Shown: positions 7,820 to 18,511 of the stretch, piece by piece
Numbering within the stretch: position 1 is the stretch's first letter
How the letters are laid out: the number at the start of each line of letters is the position of its first letter
Source: Aromatoleum tolulyticum
GTDB lineage: Bacteria > Pseudomonadota > Gammaproteobacteria > Burkholderiales > Rhodocyclaceae
Assembly: GCF_900156155.1 (NCBI RefSeq)
Contig: NZ_FTMD01000015.1
Location: 1 to 64,000 of the forward strand
DNA length: 64,000 bases
Direction: 5' to 3'
The notes under the pieces: generated by a model
Databases searched by the model: none
Seen by the model: only the letters and a program-made list of their open reading frames with translations
Told to the model about the DNA's origin: nothing
Program-made: the position numbers and the translations under genes

Positions 7820-9613
7820 ATGACCGAATACGCCGCGCCGCTGCGCGACATGCACTTCATCCTGCGCGAGCTCGCCGGGCTCGACGCCGTCACCGCCCTG
7901 CCGGGCTGCGAGGAGGCGACGCCGGACGTCGTCGAGGCCATCCTCGACGAAGCCGGCAAGTTCGCCGCCGGGGTGCTCGCGCCGATCAACCGTGCCGGCG
8001 ACTTGCAGGGCTGCCGGCTGGAGGCGGACGGGCGCGTGACGACCCCCGAAGGCTGGAAGGAGGCGTGGCAGCAATACGTCGAGGCCGGCTGGATCGGGCT
8101 GTCGCTGCCGGTCGACTACGGCGGGCAGGGGCTGCCCAAGCTGGTGTCCACGCCCGTGTGGGAGATGTGGTTCTCGACCAACATGGCCTTCACGATGCTG
8201 CCGCAGCTCAATGTGAGCCAGGCCGAGGCGCTGCGCATCGCCGCGAGCGACACCCTGAAGCAGACCTGGCTGCCCAAGGTCGTGAGCGGCGAGTGGGGCA
8301 GCACGATGAACCTCACCGAGCCGCAGGCGGGCTCGGACCTCGCGGCGACGCGCGCCCGCGCCGAGCCGGCGGCGGACGGCACGTACCGCGTGTTCGGGCA
8401 GAAGATCTTCATCTCCTGGGGCGAGCATGAGCTCACGGAAAACATCGTCCATCTCGTGCTCGCACGCCTGCCGGATGCGCCGGCGGGGGTGAAGGGGCTG
8501 TCGCTGTTCCTGGTGCCGAAGTTCCTGCTCGACGCCGACGGCAGACCCGGCGCGAAGAACGACGTGCGCTGCATTTCGATCGAACACAAGCTGGGCATCC
8601 ACGGCAGCCCGACCTGCACGATGAGCTACGGCGATGCGGGCGGGGCGGTCGGCTGGCTGGTCGGCGAGCCGAATCGCGGGCTGGAAACCATGTTCATCAT
8701 GATGAACGAGGCGCGCTTCGGCGTCGGCGTGCAGGGCGCGGGCCTCGGCGAGCGCGCCTACCAGATGGCGCTCGCCTATGCGCGCGAACGCGTGCAGGGG
8801 CGCGATGCGATCACCGGCGAGGCCGGCAAGCCCATCCTGTGCCACCCCGACGTCAAGCGCATGCTGCTGTCGCTGCGCGCGCGCGTGATGGCGATGCGGG
8901 CGCTGCTGTACACGGCGGCGGCGTGGTTCGACACCGCTCACCATCACCCCGACGCGACGGTTGCGGGCAAGGCGCAGCGCTACGTGGACCTGCTGATGCC
9001 GGTCGCGAAGGGCTGGTGCACCGAGGTCGGCCAGCAGGCCTGCTGGGATGCGATCCAGGTGTTCGGCGGCATGGGCTTCGTCGAGGAGACCGGCATCGCG
9101 CAGTTCGCGCGCGATTCGCGCATCATCACGATCTACGAGGGCACGACCGGCATCCAGGCGAACGATCTGGTCGGCCGCAAGATCCTGCGCGAAGGCGGCG
9201 AGACGCTGCGCGAGCTGATCGCGGAACTGCGTGCGACGATTACGGCGCTGCGTGCCGAGCCCGGCTTCGGTCCCATCGTCGACGGGCTCGCCGAGAACGT
9301 CGGGGCGCTGAGCGAAGCGACGCACTGGCTGCTCGCGGCCGGCAAGGAGCGCCACGCCGAGGCGCTCGCGGCGGCCGTGCCTTTCCTGCATCTGCTCGGC
9401 ACCGTCTGCGGCAGCTGGCAGATGGCGCGCCTCGCGCTCGCCGCGCGCCGGTGCCTCGCGGCGGGCGAGGGGGATGCGGCCTACCACGCGAGCCTGGTCG
9501 AGCTGGCGTGTTTCTGGATGGCCACCTTCGCGCCCCATGCCGCGGCGCACCTGCGCACGGTACAGTCCGCCGGGGCGCCCCTCGCAGCCTTCGACGACAC
9601 GGCCTTCTATTAA
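7820..9613 (+). CDS. Acyl-CoA dehydrogenase (long, DmdC/FadE-like form)
   Basis: A 597-aa FAD-dependent acyl-CoA dehydrogenase of the longer class with an N-terminal extension and an extra C-terminal domain, as in 3-methylmercaptopropionyl-CoA dehydrogenase-type proteins. The FAD/substrate segment MNLTEPQAGSDLAATRA and the catalytic base Glu440 in IYEGTTGIQANDL are present. It would introduce the alpha-beta double bond into a saturated arylpropionyl-CoA, so the locus could use both cinnamates (entering after this step) and dihydro-cinnamates. A repeat separates it from the SDR gene but it is co-oriented. Confidence 0.9.
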   Translation: MTEYAAPLRDMHFILRELAGLDAVTALPGCEEATPDVVEAILDEAGKFAAGVLAPINRAGDLQGCRLEADGRVTTPEGWKEAWQQYVEAGWIGLSLPVDYGGQGLPKLVSTPVWEMWFSTNMAFTMLPQLNVSQAEALRIAASDTLKQTWLPKVVSGEWGSTMNLTEPQAGSDLAATRARAEPAADGTYRVFGQKIFISWGEHELTENIVHLVLARLPDAPAGVKGLSLFLVPKFLLDADGRPGAKNDVRCISIEHKLGIHGSPTCTMSYGDAGGAVGWLVGEPNRGLETMFIMMNEARFGVGVQGAGLGERAYQMALAYARERVQGRDAITGEAGKPILCHPDVKRMLLSLRARVMAMRALLYTAAAWFDTAHHHPDATVAGKAQRYVDLLMPVAKGWCTEVGQQACWDAIQVFGGMGFVEETGIAQFARDSRIITIYEGTTGIQANDLVGRKILREGGETLRELIAELRATITALRAEPGFGPIVDGLAENVGALSEATHWLLAAGKERHAEALAAAVPFLHLLGTVCGSWQMARLALAARRCLAAGEGDAAYHASLVELACFWMATFAPHAAAHLRTVQSAGAPLAAFDDTAFY

Positions 9614-9631
9614 GGCGGCAATTAAATACAA

Positions 9632-9692
9632 CCGTTCGCCCTGAGCCTGTCGAAGGGCATTGGCAGGGCTTCGACAGGCTCAGCCCGAACGG
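9632..9692. repeat. REP-like palindrome, copy 1 (CCGTTCGCCCTGAGCCTGTCGAAGGGC type)
   Basis: A 61-base near-perfect palindrome: CCGTTCGCCCTGAGCCTGTC on the left pairs with GACAGGCTCAGCCCGAACGG on the right. It lies just after the acyl-CoA dehydrogenase. A degenerate second copy lies at 18290-18351 and separated arms occur at 32195-32322, so it is a dispersed family in this genome. Confidence 0.85.
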
Positions 9693-9808
9693 TATTTGCT
9701 TGCCAGTTCAATAAGGGGAGGGCATCGCGCCCGTGTGTGCGCGGGCAAGCCGGCCGTGCGGTCGTGGTCTATCGTGAGCAATGGATGACCTGACCAGGCG
9801 GGGGCCCC

Positions 9809-12010
9809 ATGAGCCGGATCGTGAACGTATTTGTCAGCTACAGTCACGACGACGGCGCATGGTGCGACGTCGTCGTGAAGCATCTGCAGGGCCTTCACGA
9901 CCCGATCGAGGTCGAGGTGTGGATCGACCGCAAGGGCATCCGCGCCGGCGACAAGTGGCTGCCGGAGATCGAGACCGCGCTCGCGCAGGCGGACCTCGCG
10001 CTGCTGCTGATCAGCCCGTCCTTCCTGAGCTCCGATTTCATCCGCAAGACCGAACTGCCCAAGCTGCTCGCGCGCAGCAAGGAAGGACTGCGCGTGATTC
10101 CGGTGCAGATCCTCCCGAGCGCGTGGGAAGTGATCGGCTGGCTCAGGGAAACCGAGCTGCGGCCCAAGGTAAGGGACGAGAAGACGCGCAAGATCAAGGC
10201 GCTGGCGGAGTTCGGCAACGAGAAATCGGTCGCGGTGAGCCGCAGGCTCAGTGACCTGATGGTCGAGATCGCGGGAATCCTCCAGGACGACGCGAGCGAC
10301 GCGAAAGCGGTCGCCGGGAACGGTCGCACGCCGGCAAACGATGATGCACATGCGCGCGCGGCCGCGTCGCTGCTCGTGGCGACGCTGCTGCAGGAGACTC
10401 CCGTCGAGGAGCGCGAGCCCTTCGCGCGGCGGAGCGTCGAACGCCTGGCGGAGTTCTGCAAGCTGTCGGGCGAGGCGCTTCTCAGCGCGGTGCGCCTTTT
10501 CGTCGAGTATCAGCTGCTGCGTGCCGATGCGCCCACCTCGGTACTGGAGCTGCAGGCGTCGCTGGACGGCCTCGACAACGACGAGACCGCGCAGCGTCTC
10601 GCCGGCGAGCTGAAGCGCGGCGCGCACGATGGCGACTTCAGCGGCAGCGTGATCGAGATGAAGTCGCTGTTCTTCATGCTTGCACGGGAGCGCGAGGCAC
10701 TGTGGGAAAGCTACTTCGATGCGGTTGCGCGGACCGCACGCGATACCCCGGCGCGCGATGCCATCGCGACCCTCGCGCGCATCCGCGTGAACCTCGGCTT
10801 CATCGCGCCGCAATTCCTCGTCGCCGGACTGCTGTCGCGCTTCGAGGACGACTGGCGACCGGTCCTCAACGCGTACCGGCATTCGATTCCCAAGGCGGGC
10901 GGGCGCTCGGGGGCGTTCGAGAGCCTGCAGGCCTCGCAGTGGAACTGCTGGCTGGTATGGGGGCCCAGCATCCCGATCTGCCGCTGTGCGCAGTGGCAGG
11001 GGCGTTTTGCGTACCAGTACGGGTACGGAGATGAAAACAACTCGCTGCCGTTGATCGAGCTCGACCTCGCCGACAACGGCGAACCGCGCACCCTCGGCCC
11101 CCTGGTGTCGGATCTCGCCGCCGAGGGGCGCGGCGCGAAGCTGGTGCAACTCACCGGGCGGCTGCGCTGGGGGCCGGATTTCCTGCGTGAAGGCGACGCC
11201 GAGGGCGGCAAGGCTGCAGACGACGAAGCGACGCTCGACCTCATCGACGAGCTGGAACGCGACGATTCCGGCGAGGAACCGCCGCCGCGCAAGTATCCGA
11301 TGGCGGCCGCGCAGGCGAGCCTGTGGTGCGGCGACGGTCCGCAGCACGCGCATCACGCCGACGGTCTCGTGCTGCAGCTGGAGTCCGTCGACCACGCCGT
11401 CGAGGAGACGCGCGTGTACTTCTCCGCCTACCTGTGGATGATGTTTCTCGTCGCGCTCGCCCGGCCCGACCCGACCGATCCGGACATCGGGCCGCGCCTG
11501 CTGCGCCGCAAGTCCTATCCGTCATGGCCGGAGAGTCCGGCCGAGCGCGTGCGCGTCGGCGACGCCCGCCTGTGGGAGAACCTGCTGCCGGTCTTCGTGC
11601 ACGCCAACGTAGCCGACCCGGCGGCGCTGCACTTCCAGCGGCGCGCGGTGGTCGAGAACAGCGTCCAGTTGCTGCGCCAGGTGTGGGAGCGGCGGAACGA
11701 GTTCTTCGACGCCGACGACGTTGCCAGCGGCATCCGCTTCCACCTCGTGTGCAGTTCGGATTACTCCGGTTGCGACTGTGCGATCCGCTACGCCTCGGCC
11801 GACCCCTTGCCCGAGTTGCTGCGCCAGCGTCTCGAGGCGGAGAGCGATCGCGACTTTGCCGCGGCGGTGGTCGTGCCGGGCAGTTCCGACAACCCCGCGC
11901 AGCGACCGTGGGGGCTCGCCGGCTATTTCTCCTCCTGTCACCTGCCCGAGCTGGTGGCGGACTACTTCGGCTATGTCGACAAGCTCCAGCGGCAGAAGCC
12001 GCGCCGCTAG
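9809..12010 (+). CDS. TIR-domain protein with large uncharacterised C-terminal region
   Basis: A 733-aa protein. Residues 1 to about 140 form a bacterial TIR domain: VFVSYSHDDGAWCD (strand A), WIDRKGIRAGDKW (BB-loop region), ALLLISPSFLSSDF and TELPKLL, where Glu82 is in the position of the NADase catalytic glutamate. After a charged linker, residues 170-270 look helical. The rest (about 290-733), with many Trp and Cys residues (for example WLVWGPSIPICRCAQW), is not a family I recognise. There is no transmembrane segment or signal peptide. Its 3' end overlaps the next gene by 38 bases, so the two are probably translated together. TIR proteins of this layout commonly act as NAD-depleting effectors in antiphage immunity; that role here is inference. 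Confidence 0.8.
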   Translation: MSRIVNVFVSYSHDDGAWCDVVVKHLQGLHDPIEVEVWIDRKGIRAGDKWLPEIETALAQADLALLLISPSFLSSDFIRKTELPKLLARSKEGLRVIPVQILPSAWEVIGWLRETELRPKVRDEKTRKIKALAEFGNEKSVAVSRRLSDLMVEIAGILQDDASDAKAVAGNGRTPANDDAHARAAASLLVATLLQETPVEEREPFARRSVERLAEFCKLSGEALLSAVRLFVEYQLLRADAPTSVLELQASLDGLDNDETAQRLAGELKRGAHDGDFSGSVIEMKSLFFMLAREREALWESYFDAVARTARDTPARDAIATLARIRVNLGFIAPQFLVAGLLSRFEDDWRPVLNAYRHSIPKAGGRSGAFESLQASQWNCWLVWGPSIPICRCAQWQGRFAYQYGYGDENNSLPLIELDLADNGEPRTLGPLVSDLAAEGRGAKLVQLTGRLRWGPDFLREGDAEGGKAADDEATLDLIDELERDDSGEEPPPRKYPMAAAQASLWCGDGPQHAHHADGLVLQLESVDHAVEETRVYFSAYLWMMFLVALARPDPTDPDIGPRLLRRKSYPSWPESPAERVRVGDARLWENLLPVFVHANVADPAALHFQRRAVVENSVQLLRQVWERRNEFFDADDVASGIRFHLVCSSDYSGCDCAIRYASADPLPELLRQRLEAESDRDFAAAVVVPGSSDNPAQRPWGLAGYFSSCHLPELVADYFGYVDKLQRQKPRR

Positions 12011-13421
12011 CCGGCATTTTCGCGAGCTCGACGCGTCGGCCGGCGGTCTCGCCGCGCTGGAGCGCTTCTACCGCGAGCGCTACGTCGCCGAGTTCCCCGA
12101 CCCCGACGAACGCGAATCGCTCGACAACATGCGCCGCTATCTCGCGCTGAAGGCGCAGGGTTGGTACGGGAGCAACAACTACCACATCGTCGTCGCCGAA
12201 CTCGACGGCGAAGCGGTCGGGGGCGTCGTGTTCGACTATCTCGCCATGCCGCGTGCGGGCGTGATCGAGTTCCTGTTCGTCGCTTCGAACCGGCGCGAGT
12301 CGGGCATCGGCCGCGCACTGCTGGACGAGGCGATCCGCCTCCTGCGCCGGGACGCCCGTCGGCACGGCGCGCGCCTGGCCGCCGTGGTCGCCGAGATGAA
12401 CGATCCGTTCCGCCGCCCCGCGGCACCGGACAACATGGACCCGTTCCGGCGCGCGGCGATCTGGGGCCGCTGGGGCTTCGGCGTGCTCGAATTCCCCTAC
12501 GTGCAGCCCGCGCTGTCGGCGGGACAGCAGCCGGTCGACTGCCTGCTGCTGATCATGCGCCCGTTCGGACGCGTGCCGCGCTCGGGCTTCCGCTCGCAAT
12601 GGGTCGGACTTGTCGTCGCGGAGTATCTGCGCTGGGCGATGCGCATCGAGGAGCCCGCGGCGGACCGCGATTTCCTCGCGATGTCCGACGCACTCGCATC
12701 GCGTCCGCGCGTCGCGCTGGTTCCGCTCGGTCGCTACGCAGGCCAGGACCGGACGGACGGATTGGAGATCGACGTCGTGTCGTCGCCGGATCGGCCCCCG
12801 GACGGCATCGCGACGGCGGCCGCGATCGCCCGCGCGGCGATTCCCGTCCCCGGCCGCGTCGCCGCGCCGCAGGATTTTGCCGCCGCCTTCGCGGTCGGTG
12901 AGAGCGGCGCGGCGCACTACCACCTGTGGCTGCTGCGTGCGTCAGCGGACGCCCCGGCCGAGGGCATGGCGAGTTTCTTCACGCTGCCGACGGCCGGCTT
13001 CGGCGGCTATCTCGTCCTTGCGGGAAGCCTGCGCGGGCGCGGCCTGCTGCGCCGGGTGGTCGCACGCATCGAGGCGCGCATGAGGCAGGACGGGACGTCT
13101 GCGGAAGGCTGGTTCATCGAATGCGGAGCCGAAGCGGTGGCGGTGTTCCGGCACATCGGTTTCGTCGACGTGCCGTGCGACTACCGTCCGCCGGCGGTGG
13201 GCGAGGAGTCGCCGGGCGGGGCGCCCGAACGTCTGCACCTGCTGTTCAAGCCCTTCGGAATGCGCCGCACGCCGGGCCGCCTCGAGCGCGACTTCGTGTG
13301 CCGCGCGCTGCGGGAAATCCTGTGCTCCGTTTATGCGGTTGGCAATGCGGCAGCCGCTTCCTGCTATCGGCGGGTGCTGCGCACGCTGGCCGACGGCGAT
13401 CGTCACAGGGGCCGAAGATGA
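11973..13421 (+). CDS. Large GNAT-type acetyltransferase-like protein, probably with two GNAT regions
   Basis: The likely start is ATG 11973, inside the end of the TIR gene, giving 482 residues. The N-terminal half carries a recognisable GNAT core: the strand VIEFLFVASNRRESGIGRALLDEA has the V-x-x-x-R-x-x-G-I-G-x-A acetyl-CoA pyrophosphate loop. A second region near residues 310-430 (YHLWLLRAS, then GGYLVLAGSLRGRGLLRRVVARIEAR) resembles another, more degenerate GNAT fold. It has no membrane segment. The substrate is unknown. Overlap with the TIR-domain gene suggests joint function, either as a modifier or as a toxin-like acetyltransferase. It is separated by about 170 bases from the histidine kinase downstream, so that gene need not be in the same unit. 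Confidence 0.72.
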   Translation: MSTSSSGRSRAASRHFRELDASAGGLAALERFYRERYVAEFPDPDERESLDNMRRYLALKAQGWYGSNNYHIVVAELDGEAVGGVVFDYLAMPRAGVIEFLFVASNRRESGIGRALLDEAIRLLRRDARRHGARLAAVVAEMNDPFRRPAAPDNMDPFRRAAIWGRWGFGVLEFPYVQPALSAGQQPVDCLLLIMRPFGRVPRSGFRSQWVGLVVAEYLRWAMRIEEPAADRDFLAMSDALASRPRVALVPLGRYAGQDRTDGLEIDVVSSPDRPPDGIATAAAIARAAIPVPGRVAAPQDFAAAFAVGESGAAHYHLWLLRASADAPAEGMASFFTLPTAGFGGYLVLAGSLRGRGLLRRVVARIEARMRQDGTSAEGWFIECGAEAVAVFRHIGFVDVPCDYRPPAVGEESPGGAPERLHLLFKPFGMRRTPGRLERDFVCRALREILCSVYAVGNAAAASCYRRVLRTLADGDRHRGRR

Positions 13422-13592
13422 ATGCAGGTCGCTGAAAGCCGTTCTTTCATAATGGTTTTTATCCGACCGATTTAGTTGGATATAGGGCGCCGATTTGCTA
13501 TAGATACGTCATCGACGGGGATGTATTGCCGCAAGTACGCTCCCACCTCCCCGAGGGCTGGCCGCATTCGCGAACCGGGGAGTGGAGTGGAT

Positions 13593-15070
<1,478 letters not shown>

Positions 15071-15074
<4 letters not shown>

Positions 15075-15481
15075 CCATGGCGGCGCGCATTCTCCTCGTC
15101 GAGGACAACCCCGCGAATCTCGAACTCGTCAGCTACCTGCTCGAAGCGGCCGGGCACATCGTGCTGATCGCCGAGGACGGCCGGCAGGGGCTGGAACTCG
15201 CCCGCAAGGAGCCTCCCCCCGACCTCATCTTGAGCGACCTGCGCATGCCCGTGATGGACGGCTTCGAAATGCTTCGACACATCCGTATGGACGCCGCCCT
15301 GAACGACGTCCCCGTGATCGCGGTCACAGCGTTCTCGATGTCGGGCGACCAGACTCGCGTGATGCTCGCGGGCTTCGACGGGTACATTTCCAAGCCCATC
15401 GTTCCCGAGACCTTCGTCGTCGAGGTCGAAGGCTACCTGAAGGCCGGACGGCGCAAGGCCGGTCCTGCTTCCGACCCATGA
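15071..15481 (+). CDS. Single-domain response regulator (CheY-like receiver)
   Basis: A 136-aa stand-alone receiver domain. The acidic pocket (VEDNP), phospho-acceptor Asp56 in ILSDLRMPVMDGF, the Thr of AVTAF and Lys of SKPI are all present. There is no output domain, so it acts by protein-protein interaction or as a phosphate shuttle. ATGA overlap with the kinase gene couples their translation, and the GGDEF/EAL protein begins 6 bases after the stop. This arrangement suggests a kinase that serves two receivers feeding cyclic-di-GMP turnover. Confidence 0.92.
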
Positions 15482-15487
15482 GGATGG

Positions 15488-18271
15488 ATGCCGATGGCGA
15501 AGATCCTTGTCATAGATGACCATGCCGTGAATCGCGAGCTCATCGTGGCCCTGGCCGGCTACGAGGGGCACGAGGCGCTGGAGGCGGGCGATGGCGCCGA
15601 GGGGCTCGCCCTCGTGCGCGAGCGGCGTCCGCAGCTGGTCATCTGCGACATCCTCATGCCCAACATGGACGGATACGAGTTCGTGCGCCGGCTGCGCGCG
15701 GATCCGGTGATCGCCGACACGCCGGTGATCTTCTACACGGCCAATTACCACGAGCGCGAAGTGCGCAACCTCGCCGGCATCCTGGGCGTGTCGCGCATCC
15801 TCGTGAAGCCCTGCAACCCCGACGATATCGTGCGCGCCATCGACGACACGCTCCGCCAGGCTGCGAAGGAACTGCCGCCCGCCAGCGACGCCGAATTCGA
15901 GCGCGAACACCTGCGCGTGCTCACCGACAAGCTCGCCGCCAAGGCCGAGGAGCTCGAGCGCCGCGCGGCGGATCTCGCGGGCGAGGTCGAGAGCCGCAAG
16001 CTCGTCGAGGCGCAGCTGCGGCGCGTGCTGCGTGCGCGCAAGGTGATGGCCGAGTGCAACCGCACGCTGGTGCGCGCCTCCGACGAGCGGCGGCTGCTCG
16101 CCGACATGTGCCGCTTCCTCGTCGAGCTCGGGAATTACGGCGTCGCCTGGGTGAGCCTGGCGTGGCACGACGCCGACTGCACCGTGGAGACGGTTGCCGC
16201 CGCGGGCGAGGGCGCCGCGCTGCTGAAATCCTTCCGCTTTTCGTGGGGCGACAACGCCTGCGGCGACGGCCCGGTGGGCGAGGCGGTGCGCACGCGCGAA
16301 GCGCAGGTCGTGCACGACATTGCCTCGGACCCGCGCCTGGGACGCTGGCGCGAGGCGGCGCTCGGGCGCGGCTTCCAGGCGGCCGCGGTGCTGCCGCTCG
16401 TGTTCGAGCGCGAGATCTACGGCGTGCTGTGCATCGTCACGCGCGAGAAGGAAGCCTTCGACGCGGACGAACTCGAACTGCTCGGCGAGCTCGCCGACGA
16501 CATCGCCTACGGCATCCACACGCTGCGCGCGCGCGTCGTGCAGCAGCGCACCGAGGAGACGTTGCGCCTGCGCAATCGCGCCATCGACGAGAGCATCAAC
16601 GCCATCGTGATCAGCGCCGCCGACCGCGACGCCGACAATCCGGTGCTCTACGTGAACCCCGCCTTCACGCTGATGACCGGCTACGCGCCGGAGGAGGTCA
16701 TCGGCCGCAACTCGCGCGTGCTGATCGGCAGCGACTGGGACCAGCCCGATATCGAGCGCCTGCGCGAGGCCGTGCGCCGCGGGCGCGATGCGCGCGTGGT
16801 GCTGCGCTGCTATCGCAAGGACGGTTCGCTGTTCTGGAACGAGGTCTCGCTCGCGTCGATGCACGACCCGAGCGGGCGCGTGTCGCACTTCATCTCGATC
16901 TTCAACGACCTCACCGACCGCAAGCGCTACGAGGCCGAGCTCGAACAGCAGGCCAACCACGACGCCCTGACCGGACTCGCCAACCGCAACCTGCTCAACG
17001 ACCGCCTGCAGCAGGCAATGATCCATGCGCAGCGCAACGCCGGCGCGGTCGCCGTGATGCTGCTCGACCTCGACCGCTTCAAGCTCATCAACGACAGCCT
17101 CGGCCATGCCGTCGGCGACGAGCTGATCTGCGAGGTGGCGCGGCGCCTCGCAGCCTGCGTGCGCCAGGGCGACACCGTGGCGCGCCTCGGCGGCGACGAG
17201 TTCATGATCGTGATGTCCGAGCTGTGGGCCGAAAGCGATGCCGCGTCGCTCGCCGCCAAGGTGCTGCAGGCCGTGTCGGCGCCGATGAGGCTTTCGGGCC
17301 ACGAGATGGTCGTTACCGGCAGCCTCGGCGTCGCGCTGTTTCCGCGCGATGGCGAATCGGCGGCCCTGCTGGTGAAGAATGCCGATGTCGCGATGTACCG
17401 GGCGAAGGAGCAGGGCCGCAACGACTTCCGCTTCTACGCGCCCGAGATGAACGCACGCATGCTCGAACGGCTGGAACTCGAAAACGGCCTGCGCCGCGCG
17501 CTCGACCAGGGCGAGCTGGAACTGCACTACCAGCCCAAGGTCGAGCTCGCCAACGGGCGCGTGGTCGGTGCCGAGGCGCTGATCCGCTGGCGCCATCCGG
17601 TGCTGGGCATGGTGTCGCCCGCCGATTTCATCCCGCTGGCCGAGGAAACGGGCCTCATCGTGCCGATCGGCGAATGGGTCATCAACACCGCGTGCCGCCA
17701 GTTGAAGGCCTGGCGCGAAGAAGGGCTGACGGGTGTCAGCGTCGCGGTCAATGTCTCGGCGCGGCAGTTCCAGCAGGAGGACCTCGTCGGCGTGCTGGGC
17801 GAGGCTCTGCGTGCGTCCGGGGTGCCGGCGCGGAGCCTGCACCTCGAAGTCACCGAGAGCGGCGTGATGAGCAACCCGGAGCGCACCATCGTGATCCTGC
17901 GCACGCTCAAGGACATCGGCGTGCTGGTCTCGCTCGACGACTTCGGCACCGGCTATTCCAGCCTCAACTACCTCAAGCGCTTCCTCATCGACAGCGTCAA
18001 GATCGATCAGTCCTTCGTCGCCGACCTCACGACTTCTTCGGAGGACGCCGCGATCGCGCGCATGGTCATTTCGCTCGCGCACAGCCTCAACCAGACCGTC
18101 GTTGCCGAAGGCGTCGAGACCGAGGCACAGCTCGATTTCCTGCGCCGCCACCGCTGCGACGAGATGCAGGGCTTCCTGTGCAGCCGTGCGATTCCCGCCG
18201 CGGACTTCGCCGATATCCTGCGCGGAGGGGGATGCCTGCCGTTGCCGGCCGCGGGCCGTCTGCACCATTGA
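15488..18271 (+). CDS. Receiver-GAF-PAS-GGDEF-EAL cyclic-di-GMP protein
   Basis: A 927-aa multidomain protein: receiver (1-125, phospho-acceptor Asp54 in VICDILMPNMDGY), coiled linker (about 135-185), GAF (about 190-350), PAS (about 365-480, with the YVNPAFTLMTGYAPEEVIGRN-type signature), GGDEF (about 485-650) and EAL (about 665-915). The cyclase motif GGDEF is intact at 568-572 and is preceded by an RxxD inhibitory site (RQGD). The EAL motif is intact at 696-698 with DDFGTGYSSL further on. Both synthesis and hydrolysis of cyclic di-GMP are therefore possible, set by phosphorylation and GAF/PAS ligands. ATG 15494 (MAKILVIDDH) is an equally plausible start two codons later. Confidence 0.93.
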   Translation: MPMAKILVIDDHAVNRELIVALAGYEGHEALEAGDGAEGLALVRERRPQLVICDILMPNMDGYEFVRRLRADPVIADTPVIFYTANYHEREVRNLAGILGVSRILVKPCNPDDIVRAIDDTLRQAAKELPPASDAEFEREHLRVLTDKLAAKAEELERRAADLAGEVESRKLVEAQLRRVLRARKVMAECNRTLVRASDERRLLADMCRFLVELGNYGVAWVSLAWHDADCTVETVAAAGEGAALLKSFRFSWGDNACGDGPVGEAVRTREAQVVHDIASDPRLGRWREAALGRGFQAAAVLPLVFEREIYGVLCIVTREKEAFDADELELLGELADDIAYGIHTLRARVVQQRTEETLRLRNRAIDESINAIVISAADRDADNPVLYVNPAFTLMTGYAPEEVIGRNSRVLIGSDWDQPDIERLREAVRRGRDARVVLRCYRKDGSLFWNEVSLASMHDPSGRVSHFISIFNDLTDRKRYEAELEQQANHDALTGLANRNLLNDRLQQAMIHAQRNAGAVAVMLLDLDRFKLINDSLGHAVGDELICEVARRLAACVRQGDTVARLGGDEFMIVMSELWAESDAASLAAKVLQAVSAPMRLSGHEMVVTGSLGVALFPRDGESAALLVKNADVAMYRAKEQGRNDFRFYAPEMNARMLERLELENGLRRALDQGELELHYQPKVELANGRVVGAEALIRWRHPVLGMVSPADFIPLAEETGLIVPIGEWVINTACRQLKAWREEGLTGVSVAVNVSARQFQQEDLVGVLGEALRASGVPARSLHLEVTESGVMSNPERTIVILRTLKDIGVLVSLDDFGTGYSSLNYLKRFLIDSVKIDQSFVADLTTSSEDAAIARMVISLAHSLNQTVVAEGVETEAQLDFLRRHRCDEMQGFLCSRAIPAADFADILRGGGCLPLPAAGRLHH

Positions 18272-18289
18272 AGCGGCGATCACAGACAA

Positions 18290-18351
18290 CCGTTTGCCCT
18301 TGAGCCTGTCGCAGGGCGCTGCCAAGGCTTAGACAAGCTCAGCCCGAACGG
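18290..18351. repeat. REP-like palindrome, copy 2 (degenerate)
   Basis: CCGTTTGCCCTTGAGCCTGTC on the left and ACAAGCTCAGCCCGAACGG on the right resemble the arms of the element at 9632-9692, with several substitutions and one insertion. It lies between the GGDEF/EAL gene and the radical SAM gene, the same intergenic setting as copy 1. Confidence 0.78.
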
Positions 18352-18511
18352 AATTGAGTCCGCCGCGGCAATACGCGTGAAATCCCCGCCGACTGCCCCG
18401 CGCGCGGCGCGTTCGCCATAGAATTCGTGTCCGAGCCCACGCGAACACATCGGCCCCGCGGAACGCAAACGCTACCCGGCACTCTCCGCTTTCCTTCCGC
18501 CGCCGCCCACC

